A DNA stretch of 64,000 nucleotides from Haemaphysalis longicornis (lineage: Eukaryota > Arthropoda > Arachnida > Ixodida > Ixodidae), in NCBI GenBank assembly GCA_013339765.2, contig CM023451.1:150591623-150655622 (forward strand). The letters run 5' to 3'. Positions within the stretch are counted from its first letter, which is position 1. Each line of letters opens with the position of its first letter. A model generated the notes under the pieces. It worked only from the letters and a program-made list of their open reading frames with translations. It did no database searches and was not told where the DNA came from. The translations under genes were made by a program, and so were the position numbers. This document shows positions 1 to 11,124 of the stretch, piece by piece.

Positions 1-1450
1 ATTTGCGGTCAGGGTCTTTAGTACAAGACTCCGTTGATACGGCGCTAGGAATTCTTCGAAGCTACCGCTTGTCAATTTGGGAGCGTAATTAAAGCCTGGT
101 ATTTAACATGTCACACAACTTCCATTGAATCGACGGCTTAAAATCGCCCCTACCCGGTAGAGCCTACGAGTTGGGATCAAAAAACTATTTAGGCATCTAG
201 GCCATCAATACTCATAAGATACCTGCCTTGCTGTTAAGTTCCGAAAAAGAAGGATCGGGCTGACATCATAACTGCGATGGAGAAAGAAAAAAAAAGGTTT
301 CAGTGAGATATGAATGGCAGGGGAAGCAAAATGCAAGAAACACTGAGCCCGTGGGCTTCGTTTATTTAACTACCGCTGACATTTGACCTTTGTCGGTCGA
401 GAATACAACAGAGTTTGCTTTGGGGACATTATAGTATATCAGATAATACTTTTTTTCTTTCCCTCATCTCCCATCCAGCATCTTGAGTTCTGTATGGGCG
501 CTTTCCGCTCTCGTGACACAAAGGGGTGACGGATTCTTACATTACGACTGCGCTTTCCCACCGAGGCGAGTATAACCGGTAGTCTGCTTTCTGCAATCGA
601 GTAAGCGCTTGCGCAAAGAAAACAAAAGAACCCGTGCGACGGAAGAAAATCACTAACGCAGTTAACGAAAGACGCAAAAAATGGTCGTACGTCTCGTGTG
701 ACAAATACGCCTCTCTGGAATCTTGATAGATGATGGTAGATTCGCAGAGGGAGCTTTGGACAAGATGTCCGACAGCAATGAGGGCCATTGAAAACGATCG
801 CATGGAAAATGCCAGTAAGAAAGAAGGTGGGAAAGGGATGAACGAGATTTGACAGTGAGGTCTTTCCTTCACTCTACGTGTGTTTGTAATCTTTATAGCG
901 ATTTCAACTGTTCCTATTTGATGTTTTCGGGGCTGTATCTGCTCGGGCGCTTGGATTCCTACCAAGAAAAAAAAAGGCTTAAAAGGGTTAATCTATGCTT
1001 CAATATTTTAAAAAGCCGCACCCGAAAAAACATTATCTTTCTTCATTTAGCGCTGTTTTCAATAAAATAAATATTCCGCAACCGTTGGCAGTTCTGTTCC
1101 AAGCACAATTGCTAAAAAAGGACCTATAGTCCAAGGTAACAATAAAAACTGGGCGCCTATCTGTTTGCTCCTCAGCAAATGTCGTCAAAAAAGGACACTT
1201 TTCGGCCGCCCCTGCCGCCTTACTGCCTCTCCTCTCTTACAACCCCCCTCCCACTTTTTCTCTCCTTTAGCCCCTCACATGATGAATGGCGTGGTTTTTT
1301 AAATACAATTCAATTTCTCCTCCTTTGCACTGTTTGGCGCCATTGATTGAAACACAACGCGTATTTTTCCTTTTTTTGTTCTGCTTGTTACAGCATCAGC
1401 CACCACATTTATCACATAGGTTTGCTGAAAACAAAACCTCAAAATTTTCG
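1..1450. other. Unassigned AT-rich stretch
   Basis: I recognise no gene or repeat here. A minus-strand open frame of 142 codons (537-965) has no recognisable domain and looks like chance. Short poly-A and poly-T runs are the only structure I see. Confidence 0.5.
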
Positions 1451-1452
1451 TC

Positions 1453-1498
<46 letters not shown>

Positions 1499-1547
1499 CA
1501 TCTGTCTGTCTGTCTGTCTGTCTGTCCGTCCTTCCGTCCATCCATCC
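1451..1547. repeat. (TCTG)n microsatellite with a degenerate end
   Basis: Tandem TCTG units decay into TCCG/TCCA units after about 1525. Read on the minus strand it is (CAGA)n followed by GACGAAAATTTTGAGGTTTT, which resembles the flank of the (CAGA)n tracts at 49425-49533 and at about 4560. This suggests it belongs to the same microsatellite-linked repeat rather than arising independently. Open frames through it (Cys-Leu-Ser-Val or Thr-Asp-Arg-Gln repeats) are artefacts. Confidence 0.9.
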
Positions 1548-1759
1548 TCGCAAGCCCTCACTTACCGACCCAAAAAGGACCTAATCAGCCTGGCGAAGAC
1601 GCGAGCAGAAGCCACTGGAGCCCCGAACCGAGAGTTCCACCTGTGATACTCTAATCTTCCTGTCGCCCTCGTCTTTCCCTCTTCTTTCCTTCAAAAAAGT
1701 TTATTCAGTCAGACAGTCAGTGGGGGAAGTTGATAAGCCTAAAAAAACCTCCACCGTGC

Positions 1760-1788
1760 TTTTTTTTTTTTTCGGGGGGGGGGGGGGG
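1760..1788. repeat. Adjacent poly-T and poly-G homopolymers
   Basis: A run of about 13 T, then C, then about 15 G. Poly-G of this length can form a G-quadruplex and is also a common place for sequencing-length errors. Confidence 0.85.
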
Positions 1789-1965
1789 TGGGAGAGGGGC
1801 AGTGAAACCTGAAGTATAGCTCCTGTCACCTTACGTCGGTTCCACGACCGCTGCCGTTGCTGACAACTGACCCGCACAGAACAATTTCTCCAACGAAAGG
1901 AAGATCTGCGTCGCAACACACGCACTCTCAAACGCGCCTTCCCAGTGGGCTCGCTCGCTGGGAGG

Positions 1966-2269
1966 AGGTCACGCTGCGTAGACTTCGAGTTCGGGTGGCT
2001 CTATCTCCTGCGGTAACACGGGTGCAGCCACCGCGATACCACGCCCCGCTTACCCCCAACTGCTCCTTGTGTACCGCTCCTGCCAAGGCGCCGACACCAA
2101 TCACCTGTTATGGACGTGCCCTTCCCTGAGTGCAGCGAGATCCAGACACCTTCTCGGTACAGGCCTTCATCCTGGTAGACCCCCCGATCTCCAGCGATGG
2201 CTGTGGGGGCTCCACCACCGCTGTCTTCTGTACTTCTTCAGGGAAACGGGTGTCAACTTGTACCTTTAG
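1966..2269 (+). mobile_element. LINE 3' fragment: C-terminal Cys/His region
   Basis: Plus-strand frames, with one shift near 2070, give an LRRLRVRVALSPAVTR-like segment, then CSLC, then HLLWTCPSLSAAR, ending LLYFFRETGVNLYL and a stop. A CxxC followed 15-25 residues later by a HxLWxCP box is the conserved C-terminal region of RNase H-bearing LINE ORF2 proteins, and the FFRETG end is typical of these elements. Only this last ~100-residue segment remains, as expected for 5'-truncated retrotransposition. An A-rich stretch follows at about 2305. Confidence 0.7.
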
Positions 2270-2376
2270 GACTCTCTGCCAAAGGGAATACTATCCTAAT
2301 TCAAAAAAAGAGAGACCGGATAGAAAGAGTGTGAGAGATGGGCGGGGAGAGAGAAAGTGGGGCGTTTGCGTGTCAG

Positions 2377-2445
2377 GGCTGCAGAAGACCATCGTCTTTC
2401 AACTACATTTGCAGCGAACGGAGCAGATACGCGGGCATTTTCTTT
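2377..2445 (+). repeat. Dispersed short repeat with an AAGACYATCGTCTTT palindrome
   Basis: GAAGACCATCGTCTTTC is followed by an ACATTTGCAGCGAACGGAGC-like segment and a GATACGCGGGCATTTT-like end. The same order of blocks occurs at 5200-5262, and the palindrome recurs near 4513 and 49561. Coding capacity is not evident. Confidence 0.65.
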
Positions 2446-2598
2446 TTCGTTTTCTATCGTAAAACCAATGGAGCGCGCCTGCTTAACCAAAAGAAGATAT
2501 TTACTCTTGGTTATGTGCTTACATATTACTCCTCTAAAGTACGTGAGGTTTTCTTTATGTTGAACAATGGGGACGTGCCGAAGCCATGGCAAGTGGCT

Positions 2599-2615
2599 GT
2601 ACAGACAGACAGACG

Positions 2616-2690
<75 letters not shown>

Positions 2691-2709
2691 GGATGGACAG
2701 GCAGACAGG
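2599..2709. repeat. (ACAG)n microsatellite
   Basis: A run of ACAG units with a few interruptions (GACGGACAA at the start, GGATGGACAGG at the end). It lies about 150 bases downstream of a copy of the AAGACYATCGTCTTT repeat, the same pairing seen at two other loci. Confidence 0.95.
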
Positions 2710-2769
2710 ATAAAATATTAGCGTCCCATCGCCACGGGCCGGCAGGTGAATCCTGTAATCAATGCGCTG

Positions 2770-3775
2770 TGGCCCAATGGCGGTAAATGAACGTAAGGTG
2801 TTGATTTCGCCATCAGTAAGGGATACAAATTAGGCAGACCACTTTCCAATAAATGTCCACCCCCAATACAATGTAGGGCGCCGCAAGGCTCGGGCTCGAT
2901 CTTTATTAAGCTCTGTCGCGCTAGTCCGGAGCTCGCGATTTTTGTAGACGGGCTCAGTACGGCTGCTGGGATTGTGATGTGGGGGTCGCTGTAGACCACC
3001 GGCGCAGGATGCTCAACTCAGCCTCAATAAGGAAGGTCTCCGTGGTGGTGGCCGAGCAGTTCGCCATCGCCTTGGTTATGAAGAATCCATTCCGTCCGTA
3101 TATCGTTGCGGACTCGCGGGTTGCGGTTCGACCATCTGCCTCTATATCGATCTCGCGGGAGGCTGAGGTCATTCTCAGATGCGAGGAGGCCACTGGACAT
3201 CACACCATCAACGAGGTTCCCGGCCCATATGAGGCCAACGTCCATCCCGACGTTCCAAACCCCAACAAATTGGCCCATGATCGTGCGCGAGGATTATCTG
3301 GTGGCCCCGGAAGATTCGCGGGCGGGAACTCCGATAAGTTCAGAAGTTCAGGTATACGCTTCTAAGATTTCACGAGGTTGTCAGTCACTATGTTCTCTTT
3401 CGAAGGGTCTACCCACCCCTCATCCAAAGCTTACTCAGTCTGAGTCGTCGGCCTTGTGAATGCTCCAGACGGGGGCCTTCCCTCCGCCGGGCAGGTTAGT
3501 CCCTTTAGCAGGTTTAGCGCCCAACATTGACTTGCACTGCCCGGACTGCGGAGAGGCGTATTGCTCATTTAGGTCATATGCTCTGGCACTGCCCTGCAAT
3601 GCGCGGCGCTTTGTTTAATAGCAAAAATGATTGACTGGAAGCTCTCAAAAGCGGTGACCTCTCCGTCCAACTCCTGGCTGTCCAGAGGGCCTACGAAAGG
3701 CCTGCCCCTACTTGGGAGCGGCCCGCAACATCAAACCCAACGTAGCTACTCAGGAGCAGAAAATAAAAGTACTTT
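2770..3775 (+). mobile_element. LINE 3' third: decayed RNase H plus C-terminal Cys/His region
   Basis: Read across several frame shifts on the plus strand, the order is AIFVDGLSTAAG (RNase H beta-strand 1 with the first acidic residue), VAEQFAIALVMKN (the E-x-x-A-L-A helix), YIVADSRVAVR (the TDSRAAVR strand), HHTI, then NPNKLAHDRARGL. Next come PTPHPKLTQSES, LQTGAFPPP, CPDCGEAYC, and GHMLWHCPAM in a shifted frame. This is the conserved RNase H domain and C-terminal zinc region of I-group LINE ORF2 proteins. A segment like LAVQRAYERPAPTWERP closes the coding part, and AATAAA occurs at about 3763. Many stops show it is dead. It is 5' truncated. Confidence 0.8.
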
Positions 3776-4504
3776 GTCTGTCCGTCGGTCTCTTTGGTGG
3801 GTGCCCCGGCGAAATCGCGCGATACAGACTGAAAATAAGGCCAACGTTAAGCGGGAAGAAAAAACCGGTAAGGATGACGCTGACCATGGGAAGAGCCATC
3901 CTTGTCGGCTTCATCCTTCGCCAGATGTATTTTTAGCGCTTAGTGTTTGCTTCTTTACAGCACTGCCGTCCACCATCTTAGGGGTAGCATTGTTTTACGA
4001 GCGGATTGTTGTCTTCTGCATTGGCGTGCGGTGATTGAGTCTCAACTTCGGTATTTCTCTGAAGCTTGTGGGGGCTTTTATATTCTCTACATTCGCTTGA
4101 ATAATTTTGTAATCCGTACTCATTCTTGACCCAGTACCTCACGCCGGCAGCCGTGTAACACCCTACCTCCGATAAAATATCGCTAACACATTGATTTTTC
4201 AAGAGTTTGAATATAGATAATCGATCGAAGAAAATTTCAAACACCAATCAATACAAAAACCATAGGAACGAAAGTTATATATAAAAATGAACTACCCGAA
4301 CAAAAAATGTCAAGAAATTGTGAAAAGGGCAAAACATGTAACCCCTTTCCTTGCACAAAAAGGCATAATTCTGGATGTTAACACATTTAATCGTTATAAT
4401 AATCTTAATGTGCCTTATTTGGAAAAAATAAAAACCTTAAACCAAGCAAAAGTCTTAGGAACCCATACACATCAGACGTTCACAGAATTTCCGCTCCTTT
4501 TTTC
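3776..4504. other. Unassigned stretch
   Basis: I see no gene or known repeat. The part from 4180 to 4450 is strongly A-rich with several short A runs. Confidence 0.4.
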
Positions 4505-4610
4505 TTAGAATTTTAAAGACGATAGTCTTTCTTGGGCTACTTAAACCCAGAAATTTTGGTCTGTATGTATGTCTGTCCGTCGGTCTGTCTGTGACCCGAT
4601 TCAGCCACCC
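4505..4610 (-). repeat. Relic of the (CAGA)n-linked short repeat
   Basis: On the minus strand, degenerate CAGA units (about 4560-4593) are followed by AAAATTTCTGGGTTTAAGT, then CCCAAGAAAGACTATCGTC. The same order, (CAGA)n, AAATTT-(T/C)-TGG(G/T)TT, CCC.AAGAAAGACTATCGTCTTT, occurs on the plus strand at 49425-49578. The tandem part here is short and mutated, consistent with an old copy. Confidence 0.6.
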
Positions 4611-4859
4611 GGCCAAAGCAAAACAATGCCTGCGCAATAGTCTTATATAGTCACAGCTAAATCTACCCGTCTATGTCCGGTGGAATGTTCATACTTGTCA
4701 ACATTGTTGAAGAAGAACAAGACGTTACGCAAATATGAGACAAGAAATCAATACAGAAGTGATATTTGCAGTGTTCCTTAATAAAAAAATCAAACATGCT
4801 TGAATTTGCGAAATTAAATACTTCATCAACTGCAGAAAAGAATTCACTCCGCCGTCGCC

Positions 4860-5195
4860 TGCTGTCGCCCGCGCCACTATAGCTTCTGGGGCCATTTTAA
4901 GAAATCAACCGGCAACAGTTACGCCAGGTTCCACTAGGTAGGTTCCACGTTCTGCTTGCAACGCACGTGGAGTAGGGAAACGCGGTTCTATAAACGCTGA
5001 AGTAGGGCGCCTCGATTAACGCGCGTCTTCGCCGTACGGCAGCGTTCGCATCGAGTCACCCGGTTTGGAGCAGTGGAACGCGGGAAATTTAAAATGATTT
5101 CAGCAAACCTTTGGCGTCTTTACCTTGGGAGGAGCACGACGCAAGAGGAACAACATGAGAGTGAGCGGGAAAGCGAAGGGAGGCATTTACTTCGC
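4860..5195. other. Unassigned GC-richer stretch
   Basis: No gene recognised. The last 100 bases lead into the repeat at 5200 and share some wording with the stretch before the related copy at 2377. Confidence 0.3.
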
Positions 5196-5199
5196 AAAA

Positions 5200-5262
5200 G
5201 CCGATAAAGACTATCGTCTTTTGACGGCATTTGCAACGACAGGAGCATATACGCGGCCAATT
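5200..5262 (+). repeat. Second copy of the AAAGACTATCGTCTTT repeat
   Basis: Contains GATAAAGACTATCGTCTTTT, a GCATTTGCAACGACAGGAGC block, and ATACGCGGCCAATTTTT, in the same order as 2377-2445. No microsatellite follows at this copy. Confidence 0.6.
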
Positions 5263-5529
5263 TTTTTAGACAGGTCACGTTAAACCCGAATCTGATGATC
5301 CAACTGAGCCTGTGGACGAGCTTAAGCTCGAATCCATACGATGTAGACGTACCTTATTTGAAGAGGCAAAGTAACGTCACTTGAAGGGCATCGGTATTTA
5401 CGCGATTCAACAAAGCACTGCATCGCATCACTTGCCGAACATTCTGACAAAATCGCTCCCACTTTTTAAGTGCAATGCACTTCTTAAGCGACCCTGAACC
5501 TGCGTCCACCGGCGATGTCCGCGCACGTG

Positions 5530-5720
5530 GAGATGGGCGCGCGCAGCCTGGCCGCTGACATTGCACATACCCACGTGGGGGATTGTCCAGGAATCTCCTC
5601 GTCTTCCTTGGCAACGGGGGGAGATGGGCGCGCGCTGCCTCGCCGCTGACATGGCACATACCCACGTGGGGGATTGGCCAAGAATCGGGCGTGAGAAGGG
5701 CTAATGCACCTGCTTAAAGG
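5530..5720 (-). mobile_element. LINE family A 3' UTR fragment, tandemly duplicated
   Basis: On the minus strand it carries GGCCAATCCCCCACGTGGGT and GTATGTGCCATGTC, the signature of the 3' UTR of the family A LINE found at 10.4-11.1, 21.1-21.5 and 57.5-60.9 kb. Two direct copies start at 5530 and 5621 (91-base period), each beginning GAGATGGGCGCGCGC. Open frames across this block read the same peptide twice and are not genes. Confidence 0.65.
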
Positions 5721-8670
5721 AGTACTGACACGAAATTTCAAAGCTGAGATCCGCTCTAGCAATCAAGTACAACGACAACACAAATAGGTGTCTGTGAATA
5801 AATGCATCTTTCTTTCTTTGTAGTTGTGTGTGTGTGTTGTGATCTCTCTTTCGCGAACATTACCGAACCGCGCAAATCCAACTCGTGCATTCGCACTTTC
5901 ACATTCTTCCCCTCGGGGAAATGCGGGGAATTTTTATTTAAATTACCAGAGCACTGATACACTCTGCTATGCACCGATGTTTTGCCTCAAACGTGACTGA
6001 AGTTTCCAGTGTATTAAAAAATACTGGTAGGTACGAAACTGTCCATGCGATGTTAGTGGTTGGACGTTTCTGTCGTTGGTAAACACTGTTGTGTACGGGT
6101 GTTTATCTTAACTGTGCCACCACGTAAGTCCAAACGGCTTCGAAAAAAATGCTACGTATAGAATGTAATGCCCCAGAAGCAATGTCAATAAGAAAACGGT
6201 ACCCAAAGCTCTTCCGTGGATCGCTCATACAAAAAGAGATTCTCAGGCAGGATTTTTCTTGCATCGACCTCATCTTTCAGAACGCTTCACGCTCAACGTG
6301 CATTCCCGAAAGATAAATGCGTGCCGTCTCCGAGCTTTTTCAGGTATACACGCCTCGGATTGTGAGTGAAAAGCAGTGCGTCGTTGGCCATTTCAACACC
6401 CATCTCTTTCGAAGCAGACGCTACAGCTGTCGAAAGCACCCTGCGCGTTGGCTGAGAAGGCTTCTCGCGATGTTTATGCACGTTATCCAGCTGGAAAGGT
6501 GTTTTGAAAATGGAATTTAGTTCATGTACACAAAAAAAAACTTTCAAATCGGTCTCAACACATCATTCACAGCGACGCCAGCCTTTTTGAAAGAAGTTTA
6601 CCAGGAGAGTGCCACTGGCATCGATGCGAGCGTTGCTGCATTACCAGACACTTCACATGCTCTTTAACAGGTAAGCATAAAATACTTACATCTTTAAAAA
6701 TTCCCTCGAGTAAGTTCTATGGCTTCCTTTTTATAAGTTCATGACGTTCAGAAGTACGCTCATGACAGGCGCGTGATGCAGGCGTCCGTTTTGTTGTGCG
6801 CATCGACACAATCGGGGAGAGATGAAAAGCTTCGCCTTAATAATAATAATAAGAGAAGATGATTACGACGATATGATCGCACATTTTGCTGTTAGATGTT
6901 ACCTGGGAATCGACCGTTCACTGGAGACCACAGTGGCACCCTGAAGCGCATACCAAGCGGCTGCCACCGCAAGCGTTTCTGGCGCTTCAGATTGATTTTC
7001 GCTAGCCTGGCCACGCAAAAAAATCAAATCTCCTCTAGCTTCACCTCTCAAGGCAGCTAAACGAATAGAAGAAAGTGGTAGGGAAATACGAAAAGAGCTT
7101 GGAGAGCGAATTCTCGTGTTAGCGGATTCCCCGAAGATGGTTGACTTCGATACACTCAGACCAACTTCTCCGTCTATTGAAGCCAAGCTCCAAACTTGGA
7201 TACATAAAGCTAAAGGGCTATAATATAAAATAAAAGCCCACCCCGTACCACATACGTATCACGGGTGACGCCAATTAAAAAGAAACAAACTGGACTGAGG
7301 TCAACTAGAGTTTGACGAGAAGGAAATACCCACCGAAGTGAAAATAAAAAGGAAAATGCTACACAGCGACACCACAGCCAGGAGAGCGGGCCCGGGGAGA
7401 CTCCCCTGATCTCCCCTGGGACGGTAGCAGGAAAGGTTGGGATGAGGGATGAGGATGGTTGTGATAAGGAATGGGTTATGGGAAAGAGGGTGGGAATGGG
7501 GACAGCGAGGTTTTTGTTCTAATCCTCAGATGTCTGACTCCTAAAATAGGCCTGAAAACTCAGGATCGGCGTCAGACGGTGCCAATTGATATTCGGCGGA
7601 CCCCACTATAGGTTCCTACCATCTGAGCTCCGACATCGAAGAACAGGGAGAACCTGCGACGGAGTGACGACACCTAGTCTCCGGACCCCTTTCACAACCA
7701 GCCCCCCGGCTAACACCCACCAGGTCCCCCGAGTACTCAAGAGACCCTGCCCAGCCTACATAGGTACTAATCCCCCCTCGTCTCAACGGTTTCGGATACT
7801 GGTAAAGCTAACTGTCCGACAGACGGGGTAAACTGTACCCTGTACGCATCCGTCGATCCCTATGTGCACCTGAATCACCTATCTCCATAGGAAGGCCTAT
7901 GTGACTTATAGGGTTTCGGTGGACCTCTAATGTGCTCCTATGCCAACCACTCACCCACCAGGAAACCCTCCCCATACGGGCAGCAGTCATCAGGTGGAAG
8001 GAGTAATCCTTATAGAGTACGACCAGCCCTACTCCCGATATTGAGAACGAGAAGCTTCCCTAAGAAGTGAGCCAATCCCTCTTTCCTCGGTCCTAGCAAG
8101 TGCGCGCCTCCTAGACTGGTCGCTACTAAAGGCCAGAGACATTGGCTATCATGAGCACCTATCGAAGACCCTGGATCCTGTTGTCCAGGAACCTTCGTGT
8201 CGGGCAGCGAGCAGTCGTGCCCGCGTGGGGTGACTGCGGCGGTCCTTTATAAAGGAACCTTTTTCACCGCTTTTTGCCAAGTTCCCAGAGCCAACCTCGG
8301 TAGCCACCCAGGCTGTCCGGGCCTGCCTCCGCGTCCAGCATCGGCTCTGGGGCAGGAACTGGCCCATACAGTTCCAGGGAGTCGCTGCCACTCCCTTGGG
8401 GTTTTGCATCCCTGGGTGAGACCTGGCCCTCACCCACCGCTGCCGTTGGCAACCGACCAAAGCTAGGCAGCCGAAACCGCCTTTGCCCAGCCAGCTGGCA
8501 GGGGGGACCACGAGCAGGTGGCAGTCGGATTTTCCCCCCCCCCCCCCCAAACTTGGATACAGTAATACGAAAAGAAGGAACGAAGTGTGAGCGGGGCGCA
8601 ATCTGCGTCTCCAGCTGAGGATTCCGAAAAAAGAAGCGGAAGCTTAAGCGAGGTCATGGATTCCCAGCGA
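5721..8670. other. Unassigned stretch of about 3 kb
   Basis: No domain or known repeat could be supported. Small structures include a (TAA)n run at about 6837, a C15 run at 8534-8548, and a GC-rich block from 7380 to 8500. Minus-strand open frames at 6899-7186 and 8149-8601 have no recognisable motif. Confidence 0.35.
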
Positions 8671-8830
8671 AGCGATCGACGCTAAATCAAATTACCGCTT
8701 GGTCATTTCGCCCGCTGGGCGCAATACGGAAGGGGCCCAACGGTTTCTGCTGCACCCCGCTGTACTCTTAAGCAGTTTGTGCTGGCTCATTATTACTAGT
8801 AATGGCTCGCACTTGCTTCGCCCACTCACT
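8671..8830 (+). repeat. Dispersed repeat, copy 1 (partner at 39413)
   Basis: Shares CGCTAAATCAAATTACCG, GTGCAATnCGGAA-like, a TTGCTGC(A/G)CCCGC-like block, CAGTTTGkGC.TGGCTCAT and a conserved order with 39413-39565 on the same strand. No coding capacity is seen, so this is an unclassified interspersed repeat. Confidence 0.55.
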
Positions 8831-8978
8831 CGTTTGCGTTAATGTATATTTAGAGCGACAGCGGTCAGTAATTCATTGTACGCAATGCGTTTTCACGTCG
8901 CGTGTCAGGCCGTCATGCGTCCATTGACGTGTAGAAGATTCCGGTAGCACGGCACACGCGCTGCCGAGAACATTTACG

Positions 8979-9077
8979 AAGAGAGAGAGAGAGAGAGAGA
9001 GAAGAGAGGACGGAGAGAGGATGAGAGAGAGAGAGAGAGAGATAGAGAGAAACGGGGGTGGGGAGGGGGAGGGGAGA
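8979..9077. repeat. (GA)n microsatellite with a G-rich end
   Basis: GA dinucleotides with interruptions pass into GGGGGTGGGGAGGGGGAGGG. It sits directly after the 3' end of the minus-strand LINE fragment at 9121-9375, where a LINE tail would be. Confidence 0.9.
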
Positions 9078-9120
9078 TGTACACATTATAACAAAACACA
9101 TATACAAATGTTCAGAGTGT

Positions 9121-9375
9121 TCACAGACCTCTTCTATCCCTGTTTTCCTCAAGAAAGTAAGAGAGTTCTGTCCCCAGCAATTGCCTCCTCATGATTTTCG
9201 TCCCGGGGCTCAAGGAAGTGGGAGAGTTCGAGAGACCACCACGTCGGAGTCGCACAAGTGCTTTCGGTGCTGTCATCCGTTGACTAGCATATCGCGGGCA
9301 GCGACTTAAAATGCGCCTAAGGTTTTCGGCAGTAGAGCACATTGTACACAATGGCGACTCTATACCGAGCGCAGC
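9121..9375 (-). mobile_element. LINE 3' fragment: C-terminal Cys region
   Basis: The minus-strand frame reads CTMCSTAENLRRILSRCPRY, then ASQRMTAPKALVRL, and ends SYFLEENRDRRGL before a stop. CxxC, x-E-N, CPRYxxQR and the final L..FLE...RR.L fit the C-terminal region of RNase H-bearing LINE ORF2 proteins. The usual His of the H.L..CP box is an Arg here, so this copy is decayed. The 3' side runs into a (TC)n tract on the same strand. Confidence 0.65.
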
Positions 9376-9492
9376 TGAAACAAGACGCTTCGGCTGTATG
9401 CAACGCTAAGCCGTAGCCGGTGTAGCGCGCCTTCAGTGCGCTTGGACAGAAGAGCACACTGCATTGGATTGTTTAGAAGCTTTTGAGTTCGA

Positions 9493-9562
9493 ACTCGGGT
9501 TACTTTGGCTTGGGTTACTTTGCCAATCCCCACCCAAAGTAACCCAACTTGGGTTACTTTGA
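9493..9562. repeat. GGGTTACTTTG direct and inverted mini-repeat
   Basis: GGGTTACTTTG occurs three times in direct orientation (about 9497, 9513, 9551), and its complement CAAAGTAACCC once at about 9535. The inverted pair can form a stem with CAAAGTAACCCA against TGGGTTACTTTG. Confidence 0.7.
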
Positions 9563-9745
9563 AGCAGGAACCGTAAACAGTCGGCGACGAGCATTTTTGA
9601 TTGTCGCTGCTTCATTCAAGCTGGAACCTGCCTGGCCGACTCAGTTGACCTGCCAAGGTAGCCAGCCGCATAGCTCTCGTTGCTCGCCTTCAGCGCGCAC
9701 TAAGACAGGCCACGACAGCAAAGGCATCCTAAACTTGAACTTTTC

Positions 9746-9746
<1 letters not shown>

Positions 9747-9839
<93 letters not shown>
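9747..9839. repeat. (AATC)n microsatellite
   Basis: About 23 nearly perfect AATC units. The open frame reading a Ser-Ile-Asn-Gln repeat through it is an artefact. Confidence 0.97.
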
Positions 9840-10354
9840 TTTGCACAATTATTAATCCCGAAATAAAAGCGGAGCCGGAAGCTGCATTCAGTTTCGAGGT
9901 ACCGGTACAGTATTGGTCAAAGTTGTCTAGGCCAAGCCGAAAGTGCATAAAATTCAATGTACAAGCTTGCGTCTGGAGCCAGGCACAAACGTTTACGCGG
10001 AAAAGATACAGAAAACACCTTTCTCTCTTACTGTCATAACATAAATTCGTTAGGCTCATTCTTTGAATTCGTTGTGGTTCATAAGCCTTTGACTTGGACT
10101 ACAAAATTTGGCAGACTGTACATTCCTTGTTAAAGCACAATAGCACAATTGTTATCCTCTACACTAGTTTGATTCAGCTTTTCTAGTTTTCTTTGTTTTT
10201 TCTCCTGTATTAACATCTCCGTCTTAGTGCTTTAGCTTGGTCGTATAATGGTCATCTCGAACCGGGGCAATCTCCCGCGACTGCACTGGGCAGACATCGG
10301 AAGAAGGAGAAGCGGAAGAAAACAGTAAAGATGGCCACCGCACACTATTATTTT

Positions 10355-11122
10355 TTGTTCCTAGGCACGTGAAGGAGGTACGCTTGTCCTGGGTCCCTGG
10401 CCATACGGGCATCAGGGGCAACGAGCTGGCGGACCATTTAGCTAATCTCGCTGTCACAGCTCCTATTTAATTCGGAATTCCTAACCTGGCTCTATTTGCA
10501 TCTTCAAGATTAAGACGATATTTTCATTTAGACGCTACTCGTTCAGACTCACTTTTATCATTTGAAGAGTACAACATTTAAAGTTCGGGTGGAATGTTCA
10601 TTTTTGTGGTTCTCGCCAATGCGAGGGTGACCTTCACCGAGCTTGGCTGCAGGATTCCAAGGCTTAATTTCTATCTGTTCAGATCAGGACTTTCACCTAC
10701 GGAACTATGTGTGCGGGTACCAGGTCCCTGAAACAATCGAACAATTTTCTCTCGACTGTCGCCGTTTCTCAACAGCTAGACAACTGCCTTTGAAGGGCCC
10801 AATTGAGCGTTTGGGGTTTGAATTTTGCTATTCCACTTATATTATCTATTTGCGCACCAAATTTTGGGTTTGCAAAAAGGATATATATAATTGCATTCAA
10901 AATTTTCTTTTCTGCTTCAGGTCGTTTGAATTGCTGAAGGGTGCCAATTAATGGGTAATTCGGGTTTCATTCATAACTAAGTTTCCTTCTACAGCCTCTT
11001 TCTGGTAATAATTTAGTGTTTTGAAGTGCCCCACGTATTTAACAACCGATTTAGCCCTGGCCAATCCCCCATTGTGGGTACGTGTTAAAATCTTTGAGGA
11101 CATCGTCATCATCATCACCCCA
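10355..11122 (+). mobile_element. LINE family A 3' half with (ATC)n tail
   Basis: Plus-strand frames give VRLSWVPGHTGI and GNELADHLANLA (the end of RNase H). After a gap comes VTFTELGCRIPRLNFYLFRS, then ETIEQFSLDCRRFSTARQL, the C-terminal Cys/His segment. The 3' UTR contains TGGCCAATCCCCCATTGTGG, GTACGTGTTAAAATCTTTGA and GGACATCGTCATCATCATCA, so it ends in an (ATC)n-type tail. The stretch 10740-11122 is colinear with 21112-21475 on the opposite strand, which proves both are copies of one element. In-frame stops and deletions show it is inactive. Confidence 0.8.
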
Positions 11123-11124
11123 AA

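Noticed and set aside
537..965. 142-codon minus-strand open frame
   Set aside because: No domain, no splice context and AT-rich mixed composition. It is within chance length for this window.
1286..1654. Open frames on both strands with long Cys-Leu-Ser-Val or Thr-Asp-Arg-Gln runs
   Set aside because: They are translations of the (TCTG)n array. The same frames appear at the ACAG and CAGA arrays.
6899..7186. 95-codon minus-strand open frame with fairly normal amino acid composition
   Set aside because: No motif recognised and no supporting splice or poly(A) context. A protein search would be needed before calling it.
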